Assembly: GCA_900542565.1 (NCBI GenBank)
Contig: UQOC01000080.1
Coordinates: forward strand, 1 to 6,452
Direction: 5' to 3'
Source of the DNA: an uncultured Eubacteriales bacterium
Lineage (GTDB): Bacteria; Bacillota; Clostridia; Peptostreptococcales; Anaerovoracaceae
DNA: 6,452 nt
The notes below the pieces were generated by a model. It ran no database searches and was not told where the DNA came from. It worked only from the letters and a program-made list of their open reading frames with translations. Below are positions 5,891 through 6,452 of the stretch, in pieces. The first letter of the stretch is position 1, and each line of letters begins with the position of its first letter. Both the position numbers and the translations under genes were made by a program.

Positions 5891-6452
5891 ATGGAAAAAA
5901 ACAGAAAAGCCGGCGAGCTGCTCATGCCTGCCGGAGGTCTTAAACAATATATTGCCGCAGTGGAAAACGGGGCTGACGCCGTATATATCGGTGGAAAAGT
6001 TTTCAGCGCCCGGGCCGGCGCTGAAAACTTTTCCGACGAAGAAGCGGAGAAAGCCATGGACTATGGACACCTGAGAGGGGTAAAAACCTATGTGACCATG
6101 AACACCCTGATGGAGGAGAAAGACTTGTATCCTGCCCTAAGACAGGCTGAAAAATACCGGATCATGGGCGCCGACGCCCTCATAATCCAGGATCTGGGCC
6201 TGGGCCGGCTTATCAGGAACGAACTTCCGGACATGCCGATCCATCTTTCCACCCAGGCGGGAGCCTGTGATCCGGAGGGGGTTGCGGCCGCAGCCAGATT
6301 GGGATATGAACGGGTAGTCCTGGCCAGAGAACTTACTTTTGAGGAAATAAAGGCAACGGTAGCCACCGGCGTGGAGATAGAAGTATTCGTCCACGGTGCA
6401 TTGTGCCTGTGCTATTCTGGCCAGTGCCAGCTGAGCCGCTACATCGGCGGGC
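5891..6452 (+). CDS. Peptidase U32 family protein (RlhA/TrhP-like), 3' truncated by window
   Basis: The first 187 residues are present; the gene runs off the right edge. The N-terminus shows the family pattern of LLMPAGG (10-16), NGADAVYIGG (26-35) and FSARAGAENF (38-47). It continues with HLRGVKTYVTMNTLM (60-74), ALIIQDLGLGRL (96-107), HLSTQAG (118-124) and RVVLARELTFEEI (141-153). The U32 signature EVFVHGALCLCYSGQC lies at 164-179, with Cys172, Cys174 and Cys179. U32 proteins of this type are now mostly linked to RNA hydroxylation (RlhA on 23S rRNA, TrhP on tRNA wobble uridine) with Fe-S clusters, rather than proteolysis. The FSARA/NTLM/HGALC style resembles the longer RlhA-like clostridial proteins, but the missing C-terminal part is needed to decide. 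The start is supported by GAGGA (5881-5885) with a 5-nt spacer. A striking hairpin lies within codons 35-48. Confidence 0.9.
   Translation, partial: MEKNRKAGELLMPAGGLKQYIAAVENGADAVYIGGKVFSARAGAENFSDEEAEKAMDYGHLRGVKTYVTMNTLMEEKDLYPALRQAEKYRIMGADALIIQDLGLGRLIRNELPDMPIHLSTQAGACDPEGVAAAARLGYERVVLARELTFEEIKATVATGVEIEVFVHGALCLCYSGQCQLSRYIGG
5993..6034. repeat. Perfect 18-bp inverted repeat inside the U32 coding sequence
   Basis: GGAAAAGTTTTCAGCGCC (5993-6010) and GGCGCTGAAAACTTTTCC (6017-6034) are exact reverse complements with a 6-nt spacer, CGGGCC. The arms sit in codon register. Codons 35-40 (G K V F S A) pair with codons 43-48 (G A E N F S), with codons 41-42 (R A) as the loop. The RNA would form a very stable hairpin about 100 nt after the start codon. 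It lacks a T-run, so it is not a normal terminator. Confidence 0.9.

Overview
The window looks like a chromosomal segment of an anaerobic low-to-medium G+C Firmicute, most likely a clostridial amino-acid fermenter. This is inferred from strong AGGAGG-type ribosome binding sites, gene content (YwaF/TMEM164-like protein, arginine deiminase genes, AI-2E family permease, long clostridial-type U32 protein), short intergenic gaps and roughly balanced base composition. Genus cannot be assigned from the sequence alone. No mobile element, CRISPR array, rRNA or tRNA gene is visible.

Layout. Positions 1-115 hold a degenerate GC-rich tandem repeat with a 19-20 bp period that is cut by the window edge. 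A polytopic membrane protein of the YwaF/TIGR02206 family follows at 238-1017 (+). A 236-bp gap contains a good intrinsic terminator (1141-1164) and then the leader of a three-gene operon. The operon (+) is ornithine carbamoyltransferase 1254-2246, arginine deiminase 2269-3489 and carbamate kinase 3508-4452, with gaps of only 22 and 18 bp. A 317-bp intergenic stretch rich in inverted repeats separates it from a convergent AI-2E family transporter (4770-5831, -). A peptidase U32 family gene starts divergently at 5891 (+) and runs off the right edge.

How the genes work together. The three operon products form the complete arginine deiminase pathway. ArcA converts arginine to citrulline and ammonia. 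The carbamoyltransferase phosphorolyses citrulline to ornithine and carbamoyl phosphate. ArcC transfers the phosphate to ADP, giving ATP, CO2 and ammonia. All catalytic motifs are intact, so the pathway should yield one ATP per arginine. The usual arginine/ornithine antiporter gene (arcD) and a dedicated regulator are not in the window.

I did not find a clearly new system. The items most worth a second look are a perfect 18-bp inverted repeat, in exact codon register, inside the start of the U32 gene (5993-6034), the 19-bp tandem repeat at the left edge, and a strong ribosome binding site directly after arcC with no substantial gene behind it.
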